Positions 30,725 to 38,608 are shown, counted from the stretch's first letter. The stretch is 44,712 nt of DNA from Apopatocola sp963618015 (GCA_963618015.1 CAVEQS010000021.1:1-44712), one strand, 5' to 3'. The notes: generated by a model from the sequence alone, not told the origin. Translations and numbers: made by a program.

Positions 30725-31303
30725 TCAACTCTCCGAAAGCTTCCCGAGCGCGCCGAGGATATCGGCGTTCACTTTACCGGTGAGCACGCGGTTATAATTG
30801 CAGATGAACGTTCCGGCGATGAGGATCATCATCGCCTCCGCCTCGGCGGGCATGTCCTCGCCATACACGGCCTTGAGACAGCGCTCCATCACGGCGCGCC
30901 ATTCGGCAAACTCCTCGGCGACGAGCCGGGCGATCTCCTCGCTGTAGCGCCCCATAACGTAGGTCTGTGTCGTGGCGCGCGGGCGCGTCTCCCCGGCGGG
31001 GGCGTTCGCCACATACTCCATAAAGGCGTTCATATAGGCAAGATTGCTTGCATAGTCGCTCCGCGGATGCGCGGCAAACCACGCGGTGCACTTTTCGCTC
31101 ATATACTCGCGCGTATAGCGCACATACGCAACGGTGATCGCCTCGCGGCTTTCAAAATAGTGCAGCAGCTTTACGTGCGACATCCCGGCCTCCGCCGCGA
31201 TATCCCGCAGCGACACGCTCGGCATCGGCTTTTTCTCCATGCACCGCTCGTACGCGAGCAAAATCTCGCGCCGGACGGCGTCTTTATCTACGATCAGCGG
31301 CAA
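30725..31303 (-). CDS. TetR/AcrR-family regulator beside the copper operon
   Basis: 192 aa. HTH region about 10-55: VRREILLAYERCMEKKP, SVSLRDIAAEAGMSHVKLLHYFESREA. The C-terminal domain has no recognised ligand motif; two Cys (C136-region and C169-region) are seen but form no clear metal site. It is divergent from the 4-TM/ATPase operon and the intervening region has facing-away promoters with a long palindrome overlapping the operon's -10 and start. I infer that it represses that operon. Confidence 0.88.
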   Translation of the reverse strand: MPLIVDKDAVRREILLAYERCMEKKPMPSVSLRDIAAEAGMSHVKLLHYFESREAITVAYVRYTREYMSEKCTAWFAAHPRSDYASNLAYMNAFMEYVANAPAGETRPRATTQTYVMGRYSEEIARLVAEEFAEWRAVMERCLKAVYGEDMPAEAEAMMILIAGTFICNYNRVLTGKVNADILGALGKLSES

Positions 31304-31333
31304 AACGGTTTCCTCCGAAAATGGGATAGTCCC

Positions 31334-31362
31334 ATTATACCCGCCGTTTCTGCACCGGTCAA
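31334..31362 (-). promoter_or_regulatory. Promoter of the TetR gene
   Basis: TTGACC (31357-31362), 17-bp spacer, TATAAT (31334-31339) on the minus strand. A small palindrome AATGGGA/TCCCATT (31320-31336) overlaps the start of transcription. Confidence 0.75.
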
Positions 31363-31371
31363 CATTCCCCG

Positions 31372-31400
31372 TTGACAGTAGGAGGGGTACGTGCTATTTT
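31372..31400 (+). promoter_or_regulatory. Promoter of the 4-TM/copper operon
   Basis: Perfect TTGACA (31372-31377), 17-bp spacer, TATTTT (31395-31400). Confidence 0.75.
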
Positions 31401-31426
31401 ATATTTACCAACTGGTAAATATAAAA
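31397..31426. promoter_or_regulatory. TetR operator candidate, 14+2+14 palindrome
   Basis: The half site TTTTATATTTACCA (31397-31410) is followed by AC and by its exact complement (31413-31426). It overlaps the -10 and transcription start of the operon, an ideal place for a repressor. Confidence 0.75.
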
Positions 31427-31442
31427 TTCGGAGGGATCATCC

Positions 31443-31961
31443 ATGAGCGGCAAGGACAAACAAACGCTCCGCGCACTCGATACCAAGCTGGACGCGCGTG
31501 TCGTCAAAACGCTGACGACGTGCGCCGTTATCATGCTCGTTTCCATTCTCATCCACGACGGCGACCATATCCGCCAGGCGTATAAGTGGACATACAGCAT
31601 TCCGCTCTCGCTGTGGGCGCTGAATCTGACGGTGTATGTGCTGCCAGTCGTGTCGCTGTTTCTCGTGCGGTCGCGGCGGTTCTCCGCGCTGCTCGTCACG
31701 GCCATTGCGGGCGTGTTCACGTCGGCGTCGTTCGTGATCCTTCATCTTTGCGGCTCGTCTACGGGGCTGTGGGGCGTGTGGAACTTCTCGTATTTTGAGC
31801 TCATAAAGGGCGTTACATATAACGGCGTATTCTATCAGGGCGTCGATACGCTCAGCTGGATCTTCCTCTTCCACGTTCCGGCGCTGTGCCTGCCGTGCTC
31901 GTATGTGGCGTTTCGCGAATATCTGAAGGCGAAGAAGGCGCTCCAAAAGGACGATGCGTGA
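31443..31961 (+). CDS. Unknown 4-TM membrane protein, first gene of the copper operon
   Basis: 172 aa; I do not recognise the family. Four likely membrane helices: about 22-38 (KTLTTCAVIMLVSILIH), 55-74, 82-100 and 138-156. Notable are HDGDHIRQAY after helix 1 and HLCG in helix 3, which might bind metal (inference). Short charged ends lie on the cytosolic side. Start ATG 31443 with GGAGGG upstream. It overlaps the P1B ATPase gene by 8 bp, so their synthesis is coupled and a joint role in copper handling is plausible. Confidence 0.7.
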   Translation: MSGKDKQTLRALDTKLDARVVKTLTTCAVIMLVSILIHDGDHIRQAYKWTYSIPLSLWALNLTVYVLPVVSLFLVRSRRFSALLVTAIAGVFTSASFVILHLCGSSTGLWGVWNFSYFELIKGVTYNGVFYQGVDTLSWIFLFHVPALCLPCSYVAFREYLKAKKALQKDDA

Positions 31962-34293
31962 GATCGCGCTGCGTGTAACGGGGCTGGACTGCGCCGTATG
32001 TGCCCCGCGGCTGGACGCCGCGCTCGCAAAGCTCGAGGGCGTGGAGAGCGCCGCGACGGCGTATGCCGCCGGGGTGTGCCGCGTTACATACGACGAAGAG
32101 AAAGTTTCGCTTGCCAATATCGAGCGCCGCGTCCGCCGGGAGGGGTTCTCCGTGCCGGAGGAAACGGCGGAGCTTTCCTGCACCGGTCTCACAGAGAACA
32201 ATGCCGCGGAAGCGCTTCAGGCGCTCCGCGGCGTTTTCGGCGTGCGGGATGTGACCCGGAGCGGAGAAATGCTCACGGTGCGCCTCTCGCCGGTGGGCGT
32301 GGAAAGCCGGACGCTCCTGCGCGCGCTGCGCCCTGCCGGCGTGAGCGCGGAGGTCCGGGAGCGGCGCGGCGGCGAGGAGGAGCAGGAGGGCGCGCAGCGC
32401 CTGGCGCTTTTGCGTGCGCTCACCGCCTCGGCGCTGCTCACGCTGCCGCTCGTGTGGGACATTCATCCGCACGCGCAGCTCGTGCTCGCCACGGCGCTCC
32501 TCTTTGGGCCGGGGCGCGTTTTCTACCGCAGCGCGTGGCACAGCCTGCGCAGCCGCGCGCCGGGGATGGACTTTCTCGTGGCGGCGTCTATTACGATCTT
32601 ATATCTATACAGCGCCGTGACGGCGTTCACGGTGAAGATCGATATCCAGCTCTATTTTCTCAGTCAGGGCGTGCTGCAAAGCCTCATCCTCTTCGGGCGG
32701 TATCTCGAGCAGCTCTCGCGCGGCGAAGCCTCCCAGGCGATCCGCCGTCTGCTGCGCTTGCAGCCCAAGACCGCCCGCGTGGAGCGCGGCGGCGAGGAGC
32801 GGGAGATCGATATCGAGGACATCACGGAGTACGACATTGTCCTTCTCCGCCCCGGCGAGCGTATCCCGGTGGACGGCACGGTGATCGAGGGCGAATGCTC
32901 GGCGGACGAATCCATGCTCACCGGCGAGAGCGTCCCGGTCGAAAAGCGGCCGGGCGATACGGTGTTCGGCGGCACGCTCTGCCGCGGCGGCAGCGCGCGC
33001 ATCTCCGCGGCGGGGCTGGGGAAGGACTCCGTTTTGCAGCAGATCATCCGCACGGTGCGCGAAGCGCAGTACGGCAAAGCGCCGGTGGCGCGGCTCGCCG
33101 ACCGTGCGGCGCGTATCTTCGTGCCATGCGTAATGGTTATTGCCGCGGGGGTGTTCGCCTTCTGGTATTTTTATCGCGCGCCCGGCGAGCTGAGCCGGGC
33201 GGTATACTGCGTGTGCAGCGTGCTAGTGATCGCGTGCCCGTGCGCGCTGGGGCTTGCCACGCCCACGGGCATCATGACCGGCTCGGAGCGCGCCGCGGAG
33301 TGCGGCGTGCTTTTCCGAAACGGCGCGGCGCTTGAAAACGCGCACAAGGCCACGGCGGTCGTGTTCGACAAGACCGGCACGCTCACCTATGGCGCGATGG
33401 ATGTTACGGATGTCCTCCCCTGTCCGGGCGCGGACGGGGAGTGGCTGCTCTATGCCGCGGCGGCGGAGCAGCGCTCGGAGCACCCGGTGGCCGCGGCGCT
33501 TGTGCGCGCGGCGGTTTCGGAGCATCCTAACGCCCTGCCGCCTGCGGTATCGGCGTTTGAGAGCGCTCCGGGCGGCGTGAGCGCGGAGGTGAACGCTCGG
33601 CGCGTCCTTTGCGGCAGCCGCGAGATGCTCGCCGCACGCGGCGTCGATCTCGCGCCGCTTGCCTTGCTCCGCGATGTCCGGCAGGAGGCGAAAACCGAGG
33701 TGTGCGTTGCGCTCGACGGAACCTTGCAGGGAACTCTCGGCGTGGCCGACCGCGTGCGCGGTACGGCAAAGCGTGCTGTGGAGGAGCTTCGCGCCATGGG
33801 CGCGGAGGTCTGGATGGTCACGGGTGACAACGAAGCGACGGCGGCTGCGATCGCCGCGCAGCTCAGCATCGAGCATGTCCGTGCCGCGGTGCGGCCGGAG
33901 GGAAAGGCGGAGATCGTGCGGCAGCTTCGTAAGACGCACACGGTTGCCTTCGTCGGCGACGGCGTGAACGACGCACCCGCGCTCGCTGCGGCGGACACCG
34001 GCATTGCCATGGGCGGCGGTACGGATGTCGCGATCGAGTCGGCGGACGTGATGCTCCTCGGCGGGCAGATCGAAAATGTGCCGCTTGCGCTGCGCCTCTC
34101 AAAGCAGACGATGCGCGTCATCCGCGAAAATCTCGCCTGGGCGCTTCTATATAACATTCTCTGCATCCCGCTTGCCGCGGCGGGGATCGTAAACCCCGCG
34201 GTCGCGGCAGCGGCCATGTCGCTGAGCTCCAACGGCGTGCTGCTCCATTCTCTCCGGCTGCGGCGCATGGAAAGGGGGAGGGAACGTGGCTGA
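31954..34293 (+). CDS. copA: P1B-type Cu(I)-translocating ATPase (CopA-like)
   Basis: 779 aa. N-terminal HMA domain with GLDCAVC (Cys13, Cys16). A second HMA-like segment (about 72-135) has lost its CxxC: GLTENNAAEAL stands in its place. Then membrane helices, TGES actuator motif, the ion-path motif CPC at 428-430, DKTGT with Asp472, HP motif SEHPVAAAL, and GDGVNDAPAL. The last two helices keep YN and MSLSS, the Cu(I) ligands of CopA. Export of Cu(I) from the cytosol is therefore likely. Overlaps both neighbours by 8 bp (upstream and downstream), so a three-gene coupled operon. Confidence 0.93.
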   Translation: MREIALRVTGLDCAVCAPRLDAALAKLEGVESAATAYAAGVCRVTYDEEKVSLANIERRVRREGFSVPEETAELSCTGLTENNAAEALQALRGVFGVRDVTRSGEMLTVRLSPVGVESRTLLRALRPAGVSAEVRERRGGEEEQEGAQRLALLRALTASALLTLPLVWDIHPHAQLVLATALLFGPGRVFYRSAWHSLRSRAPGMDFLVAASITILYLYSAVTAFTVKIDIQLYFLSQGVLQSLILFGRYLEQLSRGEASQAIRRLLRLQPKTARVERGGEEREIDIEDITEYDIVLLRPGERIPVDGTVIEGECSADESMLTGESVPVEKRPGDTVFGGTLCRGGSARISAAGLGKDSVLQQIIRTVREAQYGKAPVARLADRAARIFVPCVMVIAAGVFAFWYFYRAPGELSRAVYCVCSVLVIACPCALGLATPTGIMTGSERAAECGVLFRNGAALENAHKATAVVFDKTGTLTYGAMDVTDVLPCPGADGEWLLYAAAAEQRSEHPVAAALVRAAVSEHPNALPPAVSAFESAPGGVSAEVNARRVLCGSREMLAARGVDLAPLALLRDVRQEAKTEVCVALDGTLQGTLGVADRVRGTAKRAVEELRAMGAEVWMVTGDNEATAAAIAAQLSIEHVRAAVRPEGKAEIVRQLRKTHTVAFVGDGVNDAPALAAADTGIAMGGGTDVAIESADVMLLGGQIENVPLALRLSKQTMRVIRENLAWALLYNILCIPLAAAGIVNPAVAAAAMSLSSNGVLLHSLRLRRMERGRERG

Positions 34294-35236
34294 ACAGACG
34301 TTTTCTGTGCGTGTGGACAACATGATCTGCCCGCAGTGCGAGGACGAGATCGCGGCAAAGCTCCTCTTCACGCGCGGCGTACTGGATGTTTCCGCGCTCT
34401 ACCGGAAAAGCCGCGTCACGGTGCGCTACGACGACGCATGGATCTCCGAAGCGGAGATCACCGCCGCGCTCGCCGGTATCGGCTACCCCGCGGGGGATGG
34501 CCGCGCCGCGCGGCGAAGCGATATTCTCTGCGCGCTTGGCGCGGCGGCACTTTTTGTTGCGCTTCCGTATCTCACGGCGCTCGTGCCGCGTCCCGCCGCG
34601 CCGGAGGGAACCGATGCGCTGCCGCTTTTCCTGCTGGGGCTCGCCTCGGGCGTGCACTGCGTTGGGATGTGCGGCGGCGTGGCGCTCTTGCAGTCGGCGG
34701 GGAAGTCTCGCCGTGGCATGGTCGCGGCGAGCGCAGCGTATAATGCCGGGCGCGTGCTCGGCTATGCGGCAATGGGCGCGCTTTTCGGCGCGCTCGGCGC
34801 CGCGGTGAGCTATACGGCGGCGTTCCGGCGCATGGTGCTGACGCTCTGCGGCCTTGCCGTTACGGTCTCCGCGGTGCGGATGTGGGGCATCGTTCCGGCG
34901 CTGCGGCGCATCCCGTCGCTCTTGGAGCTGTTCTGCCGGGGAAAGGGGAAGCTGTTCCGGAGCGCGGCGGGACAGCCGCTTTTCGTCGGGCTGCTCACGG
35001 CGCTTATGCCCTGCGGCAGCATGAGCACCGTTTGGCTTCTCGCGGCGGCGGGTGGCTCGGCGCTGCGCGGCGCTCTCGCCATGGGGGCGTTTGCGCTCGG
35101 CACCGTTCCGGCGCTCGCGCTCTTCGGCGCGGCGGGCTCGCTCCTCCCGGCGCGGTGGAACAAATATCTGCTCAAAGCTTCCACGGCCATTCTGCTCGCG
35201 ATGGGGCTTTCGCTCCTCTGCAAGGGGCTTTTCTGA
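34286..35236 (+). CDS. HMA domain fused to SafE/DsbD-like membrane protein
   Basis: 316 aa. N-terminal HMA domain (about 1-70) with ICPQC (Cys15, Cys18), then about six helices of the sulfite exporter TauE/SafE (UreH/DsbD-like) group, with the paired signatures SGVHCVGMCGG (about 128-138) and LMPCGSMSTVW (about 235-245). In bacteria HMA-SafE proteins are linked with copper ATPases and may pass copper or electrons across the membrane; the exact activity is not settled. Start is GTG 34286, with AAAGGGGGAGGG upstream and an 8-bp overlap with copA. Confidence 0.88.
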   Translation: MAEQTFSVRVDNMICPQCEDEIAAKLLFTRGVLDVSALYRKSRVTVRYDDAWISEAEITAALAGIGYPAGDGRAARRSDILCALGAAALFVALPYLTALVPRPAAPEGTDALPLFLLGLASGVHCVGMCGGVALLQSAGKSRRGMVAASAAYNAGRVLGYAAMGALFGALGAAVSYTAAFRRMVLTLCGLAVTVSAVRMWGIVPALRRIPSLLELFCRGKGKLFRSAAGQPLFVGLLTALMPCGSMSTVWLLAAAGGSALRGALAMGAFALGTVPALALFGAAGSLLPARWNKYLLKASTAILLAMGLSLLCKGLF

Positions 35237-35245
35237 ATCGTCCGC

Positions 35246-35289
35246 CCTACGGAGCGTAGGTTGCGCATTTTGTCCCGGCGCGGTATGCT
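35246..35289 (+). promoter_or_regulatory. Promoter and inverted repeat ahead of the XRE-SOR gene
   Basis: TTGCGC (35261-35266), 17-bp spacer, TATGCT (35284-35289). Directly upstream of the -35 is the inverted repeat CCTACG-GAG-CGTAGG (35246-35260), a possible operator. Confidence 0.55.
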
Positions 35290-35311
35290 CTCGGTGAAAG
35301 GACGGGAGGAT

Positions 35312-35896
35312 ATGGATCATTATGTGACCGGCGGCGTCATCCGCGCGCTGCGGGAGAAGAAAAAACTTACGCAATCCGCGCTTGCGGACAAAATCGGCGT
35401 GAGCGATAAGGCGGTGAGCAAGTGGGAGACCGGCCGGGGACTGCCGGATATAACGCTTCTGGAGCCGCTTGCCGCGGCGCTCGGCGTTTCGGTGATCGAG
35501 CTGATGCGCGGCGAACCGGTCGTCAACCGGAACGTATCGGCAAACATGCGGCGCGGCGCGCTCTACGTTTGTCCCGTGTGCGGCAACGTGCTGCACTCGC
35601 TCGGCGCGGCGGTCGTGAGCTGCTGCGGCGTGGCGCTCCCGCCGCTCGAGGCCGAGGAACCGGACGCGGCGCACGAGATCGCGATCGAGCCGGTGGAGGA
35701 CGAATTTTACGTCTCCCTCCGCCATGCGATGACGCGCGGACACCACATCTCGTTTCTCGCCTTCGCCTCGGACGAGCGGTTCGAGCTCGTGAAGCTCTAT
35801 CCCGAGGGAGACGCCGCGGCGCGCTTTTCCCTGCGCGGCGGCGGATGGCTGTACGCGTACTGCAACCGCCACGGGCTGGTACGCAAACGGGTGTGA
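35312..35896 (+). CDS. XRE-type HTH regulator fused to desulfoferrodoxin (superoxide reductase) domains
   Basis: 194 aa. Residues 7-63 are an HTH_3/XRE domain (IRALREKKKLTQSALADKIG, then DKAVSKWETGRGLPD). Residues 84-112 are a desulforedoxin-like FeCys4 domain with C87, C90, C104, C105 (CPVCGN and SCCG). Residues 118-192 match the superoxide-reductase (neelaredoxin) domain, with His121, His138, His144, Cys184 and His187 in the spacing of the catalytic His4-Cys iron site; LVKLYPEGDAAARF and YCNRHGL are diagnostic. The Lys that normally precedes the first His is Ala. Thus a DNA-binding protein carries both iron centres of 2Fe-superoxide reductase; a redox- or superoxide-sensing switch is my inference. 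Start ATG 35312 has GGGAGGA upstream. It has its own promoter, 75 bp after the copper operon. Confidence 0.88.
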   Translation: MDHYVTGGVIRALREKKKLTQSALADKIGVSDKAVSKWETGRGLPDITLLEPLAAALGVSVIELMRGEPVVNRNVSANMRRGALYVCPVCGNVLHSLGAAVVSCCGVALPPLEAEEPDAAHEIAIEPVEDEFYVSLRHAMTRGHHISFLAFASDERFELVKLYPEGDAAARFSLRGGGWLYAYCNRHGLVRKRV

Positions 35897-35924
35897 ATGT
35901 GTATAAAACCTCTGTTAATTTTTC

Positions 35925-35953
35925 TTGATATCGTGTAAAGAAAATGTTAAAGT
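35925..35953 (+). promoter_or_regulatory. Promoter of kup
   Basis: TTGATA (35925-35930), 17-bp spacer, TAAAGT (35948-35953). Confidence 0.7.
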
Positions 35954-35981
35954 ATTTTCGCGCAGTACGGAAATACAACAC

Positions 35982-36014
35982 GCCGTCCGGTATTTTGTGC
36001 CGGGCGGCTTTTTT
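35982..36014 (+). terminator. Terminator in the kup leader (attenuator candidate)
   Basis: GCCGTCCGG pairs with CCGGGCGGC (35982-35990, 36000-36008; one G-T pair) and TTTTTT follows. It lies between the predicted kup promoter and the kup start, 30 bp upstream of the ATG. AAATAC (35971-35976) could pair with GTATTT in the loop. It could also end the XRE-SOR transcript. Confidence 0.75.
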
Positions 36015-36044
36015 CACTCGGAGAGATTGCGGGGAAAAACAGCT

Positions 36045-38033
36045 ATGGAGAAAAAGAAAAAGATCAGCTTCGGCATGTTCCTTGTGACGATCGGCATCGT
36101 GTACGGCGACATCGGCACCTCGCCGCTGTACGTCATGAAGTCAATCCTCGAGGGCAACGGCGGCATTGCGCACGTGAACGAGGATTTCATCCTCGGCGCG
36201 CTCTCGCTCATCATCTGGACGATCACACTGCTCACGACCGTGAAGTACGTCCTCATCGCCATGCGCGCGGACAATAACGGCGAGGGCGGCATCTTCTCGC
36301 TGTACGCGCTTGTGAAAAAGGTCGCGCCGTGGCTCATATTCCCGGCGATGATCGGCGGTGCGGCGCTCCTCGCCGACGGCGTGCTCACCCCGGCCGTCAC
36401 GGTGACGACGGCGGTGGAGGGTCTGCGCAGCATCCCGGCGATGGACCGCTTCCTTGGCAGCGGGCAGGCGCGTGTCGTCATTATCACGCTCGTCATCATC
36501 AGCACGCTCTTTGCCGTGCAGTGGGCGGGCACGAGCAAGATCGGCAAGGCGTTCGGCCCGGTGATGCTCGTGTGGTTCTCGTTCCTCGGCGTCATGGGTC
36601 TGCTGCACGTTTTCGACCACCCCGGCGTGCTGCGCGCGTTCAACCCGGTGTACGCGGTGCGCATTCTCGTCTCGCCCTATAACAAAGCGGGCTTTATGAT
36701 CCTCGGCAGCGTGTTCCTCGCCGCGACCGGCGCGGAGGCGCTCTATTCCGATATGGGTCACGTCGGCCGTGGGAACATCTATGCGAGCTGGCCGTTCGTG
36801 AAAATATGCCTCATTTTAAATTATCTCGGCCAGGGCGCGTGGATACTCACGCACACCGCTTCCGCCGAGCTTGCAGCCATCCCGGACATGAACCCCTTCT
36901 TCCAGATGCTGCCCCCGGCGCTGCGCGCCCCTGCCGTCGCGCTCGGCGCGCTTGCGGCGATCATCGCCTCGCAGGCGCTCATCACGGGCTCGTATACGCT
37001 TGTCTCCGAGGCCATCCGGCTCGATCTCATGCCGCATCTCGAGGTGCGCTATCCCTCGGACACGAAGGGACAGATCTACATCGGCGCGGTCAACACGGTG
37101 CTGTATCTCGGCTGCGCGGCGGTCGTGCTCTACTTCCGCACGAGCGCGCGCATGGAGTCGGCCTACGGTCTCGCCATCACCGTGACGATGCTCATGACAA
37201 CGCTCCTGCTCGCGGTGTATCTCTGGAACATCCGCAAAAAGCATGCGCTCGCGGTCAGCATCGCGATCGTGTTCGGCGCGATCGAGGCGGTGTTCTTCGT
37301 CTCGTCGCTCAGCAAATTTTCCCACGGCGGCTATGTTGCGGTGATCATGGCGCTGGTGCTGTTCCTCATCATGGTCGTCTGGCGGCGCGGCACGCAGCTG
37401 GAGCAGGAGTACGCCACGCGCCTGCCGGTCACCGACTATCTCCCGAATCTCGATACGCTCCACGAGGATGCCTCGCTTCCGCCGCTCGCGGACAACCTTG
37501 TTTTTCTTGACAAGGCCGGGGACATGGACACCATCGACCGTGATATCCTCTATTCCATCCTCGACAAGGACCCCAAGCGCGCCGCGGCGTACTGGTTTAT
37601 CAGCATGAACGTCACCGATGAGCCGGACACGAGGCGCTACAGCGTGGAGACCTACGGCACAGACTATATCTTCCGCGTCCGGCTTGATCTCGGCTTCAAG
37701 TGCCATCAGCGCGTGAACGTGTATCTCCGCCAGATCGTGCGCGATCTCATCGAGAGCGGCGAGCTGCCGCCGCAGGAGCGCAAATACTCGATTTACGGCA
37801 AGTCGGACGTCGGCTCGTTCAAGTTCATTTTCCTGCACAAGGCCGTGCCGTCCAAGTCCGAGCTCTCGTTTACCGATGAGCTGGTGCTCAATACGAAATA
37901 TGCCATCCGGCGCGTTGCGGGCTCCAAGGTGCGCTGGTACGGGCTGGATACGTCCTCGCTCGTCGTGGAGACCGTGCCGCTCATCGTCGGCGGCAAAGCG
38001 CCGCGCAGCAGCCGGCTGGAAAGAGTGAAGTAA
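36045..38033 (+). CDS. kup: KUP/HAK/KT-family potassium transporter
   Basis: 662 aa, full length. K+/H+ symporter with about 12 helices and a cytosolic C-terminal domain of about 200 residues. The family start FLVTIGIVYGDIGTSPLYVMK is present, as are NNGEGGIFSLYAL and ATGAEALYSDMGHVG. The C-terminal domain includes VFLDKAGDMDTIDRDILYSIL. Start ATG 36045. No c-di-AMP (ydaO) riboswitch is seen, though such leaders are common for this family; a short leader with a terminator is seen instead. Confidence 0.95.
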   Translation: MEKKKKISFGMFLVTIGIVYGDIGTSPLYVMKSILEGNGGIAHVNEDFILGALSLIIWTITLLTTVKYVLIAMRADNNGEGGIFSLYALVKKVAPWLIFPAMIGGAALLADGVLTPAVTVTTAVEGLRSIPAMDRFLGSGQARVVIITLVIISTLFAVQWAGTSKIGKAFGPVMLVWFSFLGVMGLLHVFDHPGVLRAFNPVYAVRILVSPYNKAGFMILGSVFLAATGAEALYSDMGHVGRGNIYASWPFVKICLILNYLGQGAWILTHTASAELAAIPDMNPFFQMLPPALRAPAVALGALAAIIASQALITGSYTLVSEAIRLDLMPHLEVRYPSDTKGQIYIGAVNTVLYLGCAAVVLYFRTSARMESAYGLAITVTMLMTTLLLAVYLWNIRKKHALAVSIAIVFGAIEAVFFVSSLSKFSHGGYVAVIMALVLFLIMVVWRRGTQLEQEYATRLPVTDYLPNLDTLHEDASLPPLADNLVFLDKAGDMDTIDRDILYSILDKDPKRAAAYWFISMNVTDEPDTRRYSVETYGTDYIFRVRLDLGFKCHQRVNVYLRQIVRDLIESGELPPQERKYSIYGKSDVGSFKFIFLHKAVPSKSELSFTDELVLNTKYAIRRVAGSKVRWYGLDTSSLVVETVPLIVGGKAPRSSRLERVK

Positions 38034-38046
38034 AATAGCAAAAAGG

Positions 38047-38081
38047 AAGAGCCGCGTCCGGCGTCCGGACGCGGCTCTTTT
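38047..38081 (+). terminator. Intrinsic terminator after kup
   Basis: AAGAGCCGCGTCCG/CGGACGCGGCTCTT, 14-bp perfect stem, followed by TT. Confidence 0.9.
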
Positions 38082-38100
38082 GGCGAAAACAGGGGCGCTG

Positions 38101-38280
38101 AACCCCTCAGTCAGCCATTCGGCTGCCAGCTCCCCTAACGAGGGGAGCCAAGTTGGTTTTGTGATAACTTTCTTGCCTCCCCTAACAGGGGCAGACTCTC
38201 CCCGGCGGGGAGAGATGTCGCCGAAGGCGACAGAGAGGGGGGTGGGGGTGGCAAAAACAAAGTTTTTGACGGAAGGGTTT
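38101..38280. repeat. Modular intergenic repeat, copy D with nested insert
   Basis: CCCCTCAGTCAGCC, ATTCGGCTG, CTCCCCTAACGAGGGGAG, a diverged spacer, CTTGCCTCCCCTAACAGGGG, then an insert of about 55 bp (about 38191-38247) with its own CTCTCCCC/GGGGAGAG and GTCGCC/GGCGAC stems, and the end GGCAAAAACAAAGTTTTTGACGG. The insert resembles a third module of the same style, so one element appears to have landed inside another. No ORF in the interval. Confidence 0.75.
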
Positions 38281-38299
38281 TCATGCGGGGCGGTGCTGC

Positions 38300-38500
38300 T
38301 TATTCCGCATTGTCTTCTTCCGGCTCCTCGTATCGTTCCAGCGCGTACTCGATGCACTGGTTTACGATGCGATTAAAGGATACGCCGGTTTTCAGGTTGA
38401 TTTCACAAATGCGGTCAAATGTTTCCTCTTTCATCCGGATCGTCCGGCTGATAGAGGACATCTTTTTCTCTGAGGTATCAAGTTTAAAGGAATCCATCAT
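38300..38500 (-). CDS. Ribbon-helix-helix (CopG/Arc-like) protein
   Basis: 66 aa. The core SSISRTIRMKEETFDRICEINLKTGVSFNRIVNQCIEYAL fits an RHH DNA-binding fold: a short strand (SISRTIRM) and two helices. Start at ATG 38500 or 38497, both after GCAGGAGGG. A longer frame to 38701 has a hydrophobic, non-homologous start and is rejected. Copies of TGCGTACA around the promoter suggest self-control. No toxin-like partner is next to it, so an antitoxin role is not supported. Confidence 0.75.
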   Translation of the reverse strand: MMDSFKLDTSEKKMSSISRTIRMKEETFDRICEINLKTGVSFNRIVNQCIEYALERYEEPEEDNAE

Positions 38501-38509
38501 CTTCCCTCC

Positions 38510-38565
38510 TGCGTACATATTGTAATCGGGAAGAAGTTTTATTATAATGTACACGCTTGCGTACA
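38510..38565. promoter_or_regulatory. RHH promoter with repeated TGCGTACA sites
   Basis: TGCGTACA occurs at 38510-38517 and 38558-38565, and the inverted form TGTACACGC at 38548-38556, next to a minus-strand TATAAT (38541-38546 region). The arrangement suggests operator copies on both sides of the RHH gene promoter. Confidence 0.45.
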
Positions 38566-38608
38566 AAAAAGGGCGCAAAAAATAAGTGCAAAACAGGAGG
38601 GCCCAAAA

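Noticed and set aside
34118..35872. 584-aa open frame antisense to copA, HMA-SafE and XRE-SOR
   Set aside because: It spans three clear genes on the other strand and has no recognisable domain.
35897..36044. c-di-AMP (ydaO) riboswitch ahead of kup
   Set aside because: The leader is only about 85 nt and lacks the conserved ydaO sequence blocks.
36816..38357. 513-aa open frame antisense to kup
   Set aside because: It crosses the kup terminator and repeat copy D; low-complexity composition.
38300..38500. Toxin-antitoxin pair (RHH antitoxin with the 51-aa protein)
   Set aside because: The genes are divergent, and the 51-aa protein has no toxin feature.
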